NCBI RefSeq assembly: GCF_020544405.1
Contig: NZ_CP065410.1
Span: 3,534,001-3,598,000 of the forward strand
Direction of reading: 5' to 3'
DNA: 64,000 nucleotides
Source: Pseudomonas sp. IAC-BECa141
GTDB lineage: Bacteria; Pseudomonadota; Gammaproteobacteria; Pseudomonadales; Pseudomonadaceae
The position numbers and the translations under genes were made by a program. Shown in pieces: positions 61,138 to 64,000 of the stretch (position 1 is its first letter; each line of letters begins with the position of its first letter). Under the pieces are notes generated by a model. It did no database searches. It was given only the letters and a program-made list of their open reading frames with translations, and was not told the DNA's origin.

Positions 61138-61739
61138 GATGAACCCTCTGACATCGGGCTGAATTCAACCCATTTAACCTTCGTGGAATCTATCAGCAAA
61201 AATTCGGCACCAAAAGGCACGTCTGTTCCATCGCTGTTGAGCCAACACGGTGATTGCAAAAGGAACTGCCCGGTGGATGACTCGGGCGGCCACTCCACCG
61301 GCCAGCCTAGAACGCGCCTTTCATCATCCAAATGCAGGGTGATAACGCGATCATATTTCGCAAATGCGCTGAACCATTGACTGGGGTAGGAAGATTGTTT
61401 CGTGACGTTTCTGCTGCTCAACCAACGATGCAACTTGCCATTGGCTGACAGGCAACAGGCCAACAACCCGAGTACCAGCGAAGCAAAAAATGCCCACGAC
61501 GCTTCAGCTTTTGCATCCCATTTTCCTACAGAAAACCCCTTCTCCCCCACCCACACACAAACCGCCCCAACCCCCAGCACCATCCCGTGAATCACAAACG
61601 TGAAAATCAGCGCCTGCACAATCTGCCCGAACGTATCCGGCCGCTTGAACGCCGTCAGGGTGTAGAAAATCCAGGCCGAGACGAACCCCGGGATCAGGTA
61701 CTGCAACAGCGGAATCACTTCTTTCACCAGATCATCCAT
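61134..61739 (-). CDS. DUF6338-like membrane protein
   Basis: The 201-residue protein begins MDDLVKEVIPLLQYLIPGFV and has three membrane segments: about 10-30 (LIPGFVSAWIFYTLTAF), 40-65 (ALIFTFVIHGMVLGVGAVCV) and 82-100 (FFASLVLGLLACCLS). A soluble domain of about 100 residues follows, with KYDRVITLHLDDERRVLGWP and a closing KVKWVEFSPMSE. The pattern matches what I recall of DUF6338, whose function is unknown. The C-terminal domain could bind a ligand or partner. A micro-ORF overlaps its stop. Confidence 0.78.
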   Translation of the reverse strand: MDDLVKEVIPLLQYLIPGFVSAWIFYTLTAFKRPDTFGQIVQALIFTFVIHGMVLGVGAVCVWVGEKGFSVGKWDAKAEASWAFFASLVLGLLACCLSANGKLHRWLSSRNVTKQSSYPSQWFSAFAKYDRVITLHLDDERRVLGWPVEWPPESSTGQFLLQSPCWLNSDGTDVPFGAEFLLIDSTKVKWVEFSPMSEGSS

Positions 61740-61785
61740 GATCGGTCGCTCCTTGAATCAGAAAAACAATCTTCCAGAAACAGCA

Positions 61786-61810
61786 ATGCCGGCCCATAAC
61801 GGGCCGGCAT
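61786..61810 (-). terminator. Hairpin after the GMC oxidoreductase gene
   Basis: ATGCCGGCCC and GGGCCGGCAT pair over 10 bases around ATAAC. It lies 53 bases beyond the GMC stop and 47 before the DUF6338 start. No T-run is present, so its strength is uncertain. Confidence 0.65.
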
Positions 61811-61862
61811 TCAAAGCCTAGTGCACGCAGGAAAGACGCTTGCGATCAAGTGTCACTGCGCA

Positions 61863-63476
61863 TTACGCGTCCTGCAGAATCAGATCCGCGCCCTTCTCCG
61901 CCACCATCAGCACCGCCGCATGGGTGTTGCCCGACGTCACGTTCGGGAAGATCGACGCATCGACAATCCGCAATCCGTCGAGGCCATGCACCTTGAGGCG
62001 CTTGTCGACTACCGAAGTCTGCTCGTCCGCCCCCATCGCGCAGGAGCCGCACAGGTGATAGATCGAGCCGCAATTGTCGCGGAAGTACTGGAGCATCTGC
62101 TCGTCGCTTTCCACTGCCGGTCCCGGCAGAACTTCATCGACCGTGATGCCCTGCAATGAAGGCGCGCCCATGATCTTGCGCATCAGGCGACTGCCCTGGA
62201 TCACCTCGTCGATGTCCTTTTGCGTGCTCAGATAGTTCGGGTCGATCAACGCCGCATCGCGCGGATTTTTCGAGGCAATCGTGATCTGACCGCGACTGGT
62301 CGGGCGGCACGGGTTGAAGCACAGCAGGAAACCTGAATACGGCTCGGGCTTGAGGCTGGCCTTGTTGTTCTTCGGAATCTGGTACGACAGCGGGTTGAAA
62401 TACAGCTGCAGGTTCGGATGGCTCTGTTCCGAATTGCCACGGAAGAATCCACCGGCCTGATTGACGCTCATCGCCAGCGCGCCCTTGCGGGTCAACAGGT
62501 ATTTCACGCCGAGTTTGAACTGGCCGAACAGCGAGCTGAGTTCATCGTTCAGAGTCGGGACGTTGGCCTTGTAGTAGTAGCTGACGCACAGGTGATCCTG
62601 CAGGTTATGCCCCACTGCCGGCAGGTGTTTGACCAGCGGAATCTGATGTTTGGCCAGTAGGATGCGATCGGCCACGCCGGACAGTTGCAGGATCTTCGGT
62701 GTGTCGACCGCACCGGCACACAGGATCACTTCCTTGCGCGCCGTGAACGTTCGCCTCACACCATGCTGAGTGATGGAAATACCGGTGGCGCGCCGTTGGC
62801 TCTCATCAAACAGCACTCGATCAACCAGCGCGTAATGCTCGACCGTCAGGTTCTGCCGGCTCAGTGCCGGGTGCAAATGGGCGAAGCTGCTGGAGCTGCG
62901 CTGACCATTGCGGGTGTTGACGTCGTAGATGCCCGCGCCTTCGAATTTCGGCCCATTGAAATCGTCACTGCGCGGGTAACCGAGTTCGTCGCAGCCCTTG
63001 AGGAACACGTCGCAGATCGGGTGGGTCTGGCCGGTCATCGGGGTGATGCTGATCGGGCCGCTGCCGCCGTGGTATTCGCTGTCGCCCAGCGGATGGTTTT
63101 CCAGTTTGCGGAAGTACGGCAGCACATCCTTGAAGGCCCAGCCGTCGTTGCCGTTGGCCGCCCAGTCGTTGAAGTCATGGGCCTGGCCACGCACGTAGAT
63201 CATTGCGTTGATCGAGCCCGAACCGCCCTGGACCTTGCCACGCGGGGCGTAGATTTCGCGATTGCCCAACTGTTTTTGCGGCTGGCTGTAATACATCCAG
63301 TTGAAGGTCGGGTTGTAATACATTTTGGCGAAGCCGACCGGGATCCTGAACCACAGGGAACTGTCCTTGCCGCCCGCCTCCAGCAGCAGCACCGTGTATT
63401 GGCCCGAGGCCGAAAGCCGGTTGGCCAGCACGCAGCCAGCGGCGCCTGCGCCAGCGATGATGTAGTCGTATGTCAT
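61863..63476 (-). CDS. GMC family oxidoreductase (choline dehydrogenase-like)
   Basis: The 537-residue flavoprotein has the FAD motif YIIAGAGAAGCVLANRLS, the GMC signature PRGKVQGGSGSINAMIYVRG and ILCAGAVDTPKILQLSGV. The C-terminal catalytic region has HLCGSCAMG (active-site His) and NVTSGNTHAAVLMVAEKGA. The family oxidises alcohols to aldehydes or ketones; choline, aliphatic alcohols and polyols are known substrates. No bet genes are adjacent, so choline is not supported. The neighbour upstream is an enolase-superfamily gene on the same strand, hinting at sugar acid or polyol use. Confidence 0.92.
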   Translation of the reverse strand: MTYDYIIAGAGAAGCVLANRLSASGQYTVLLLEAGGKDSSLWFRIPVGFAKMYYNPTFNWMYYSQPQKQLGNREIYAPRGKVQGGSGSINAMIYVRGQAHDFNDWAANGNDGWAFKDVLPYFRKLENHPLGDSEYHGGSGPISITPMTGQTHPICDVFLKGCDELGYPRSDDFNGPKFEGAGIYDVNTRNGQRSSSSFAHLHPALSRQNLTVEHYALVDRVLFDESQRRATGISITQHGVRRTFTARKEVILCAGAVDTPKILQLSGVADRILLAKHQIPLVKHLPAVGHNLQDHLCVSYYYKANVPTLNDELSSLFGQFKLGVKYLLTRKGALAMSVNQAGGFFRGNSEQSHPNLQLYFNPLSYQIPKNNKASLKPEPYSGFLLCFNPCRPTSRGQITIASKNPRDAALIDPNYLSTQKDIDEVIQGSRLMRKIMGAPSLQGITVDEVLPGPAVESDEQMLQYFRDNCGSIYHLCGSCAMGADEQTSVVDKRLKVHGLDGLRIVDASIFPNVTSGNTHAAVLMVAEKGADLILQDA

Positions 63477-63533
63477 GCACGGTTACCGCGTAAGTCGTTG
63501 TACAAAGAATGCCTGTCAGCCAGGCACTATCCT

Positions 63534-63624
63534 TGTGGGAGCGAGCTTGCTCGCGATTGCGGTGCCGCATTCAACATTGATGCTGACTGAACTGACGCTA
63601 TCGCGAGCAAGCTCGCTCCCACAG
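63534..63624. repeat. REPIN-like repeat, copy 4
   Basis: TGTGGGAGCGAGCTTGCTCG and CGAGCAAGCTCGCTCCCACA are perfect inverted arms. The spacer has TCAACATTGATGCTGACTGA, which is shared in part with copy 3. It lies between the GMC gene and the truncated enolase-superfamily gene. Confidence 0.93.
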
Positions 63625-63650
63625 GTCTTGCGGTTGGGTTAGAAACCTCG

Positions 63651-64000
63651 TCAGCCCTTGGCCGGCGATGTGTCTTTGACGTCGGCCGGGATCGAGGCCA
63701 TTTGCAGGTGCAGGCGCTCACCGGTGTACGGCGAATGCTTGCGCACCACGTCCATGTTCAGCTCCACGCCCAGGCCCGGCTCGGTGGACGGGATGATGTA
63801 ACCGTCCTCCCACTGCAACGGCTTTTTCAGGACCTCGGCGTGGAAGCCGCCCCAGGTCTCGATGCTTTCCTGGATCAGGAAGTTCGGCGTGCAGGCCGCG
63901 AGCTGGAAACTCGCTGCCGCACCAATCGGCCCGTTGTAAAGATGCGGGGCGATTTGCGCGTAATAGGCCTCGGCCATGCTGGCAATCTTCTTGCCTTCGA
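63651..64000 (-). CDS. enolase superfamily (mandelate racemase/muconate lactonizing type) enzyme, C-terminal part
   Basis: Only the last 115 or so residues are in the window, and the frame stays open to the edge. The visible part has KKIASMAEAYYAQIAPHLYN, GPIGAAASFQLAACTPNFLI and IPSTEPGLGVELNMDVV. This is the C-terminal barrel end of sugar-acid dehydratases such as galactonate dehydratase, where PHLYNGPI-like segments hold the catalytic His region. The start and most active-site residues lie outside the window, so substrate assignment is not possible. Confidence 0.85.
   Translation of the reverse strand, partial: EGKKIASMAEAYYAQIAPHLYNGPIGAAASFQLAACTPNFLIQESIETWGGFHAEVLKKPLQWEDGYIIPSTEPGLGVELNMDVVRKHSPYTGERLHLQMASIPADVKDTSPAKG

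Noticed and set aside
61863..63476. Calling the GMC oxidoreductase choline dehydrogenase betA
   Set aside because: No betB or betI gene adjoins it and the GMC family is broad; the neighbourhood suggests sugar-acid or alcohol substrates.

Overview
The window looks like chromosomal DNA from a member of the Pseudomonas fluorescens group. The base composition is GC-rich. Four copies of a hairpin repeat of the pseudomonad REP/REPIN kind lie between genes, and the esterase at 39510-40328 is, from memory, very close to the P. fluorescens aryl esterase. No rRNA, tRNA, CRISPR array or insertion sequence was seen. Most of the window is metabolic: transporters, oxidoreductases and their local regulators.

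Layout. 0.1-7.6 kb holds a carboxymuconolactone decarboxylase-like protein, a GntR/FCD regulator, a zinc-ribbon Nudix hydrolase, a DUF1330 protein, a RibB-type flavin biosynthesis enzyme and a four-gene polyamine-type ABC importer. 7.8-11.7 kb holds a ParD-like/methionine aminopeptidase pair and the reverse transsulfuration genes (cystathionine beta-synthase, cystathionine gamma-lyase). 12.3-18.0 kb has a secreted protein made of 13 tandem 13-residue repeats, two small lipoproteins, a hybrid histidine kinase with a divergent LuxR-type regulator, a bile-acid-symporter-like exporter and an AraC regulator. 18.2-22.1 kb has an amidase, a DyP peroxidase and a TerC protein. 22.1-26.8 kb has a polyamine-binding protein, an NCS1 permease, a flavin reductase and a luciferase-like monooxygenase. 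26.8-38.7 kb is a two-partner secretion/CDI locus (cdiB-cdiA-putative cdiI). 38.9-48.8 kb has two HxlR regulators, the aryl esterase and a second catabolic cluster (flavin monooxygenase, RidA, DUF1028, M20 deacylase, second NCS1 permease, cysteine hydrolase, aldehyde dehydrogenase). 48.8-51.9 kb has the ptrR/sad pair flanked by three gene remnants. 51.9-64 kb has a DUF1624 membrane protein, YdiJ, a LysR regulator, a glucarate-dehydratase-like enzyme with an MFS transporter and LysR regulator, a DUF6338 gene with a coupled micro-ORF, a GMC oxidoreductase and a truncated enolase-superfamily gene.

How the genes connect. The main observation is a 16-bp element, TGGWATACCRTAATAY, present four times: upstream of ribB (and the divergent DUF1330 gene), upstream of the ABC importer, and 21-22 kb away on both sides of the NCS1 permease/flavin reductase divergent region. 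In two copies it sits inside nearly identical promoter-like sequences. This ties flavin synthesis, two uptake systems and a two-component FMN monooxygenase into one putative regulon. The obvious candidate regulator is the GntR/FCD protein at 571-1323. The substrate is unknown; an N-containing, perhaps cyclic, compound fits the NCS1 and polyamine-type transporters. The second cluster at 40.6-48.8 kb carries a paralogous NCS1 permease and could process a related compound.
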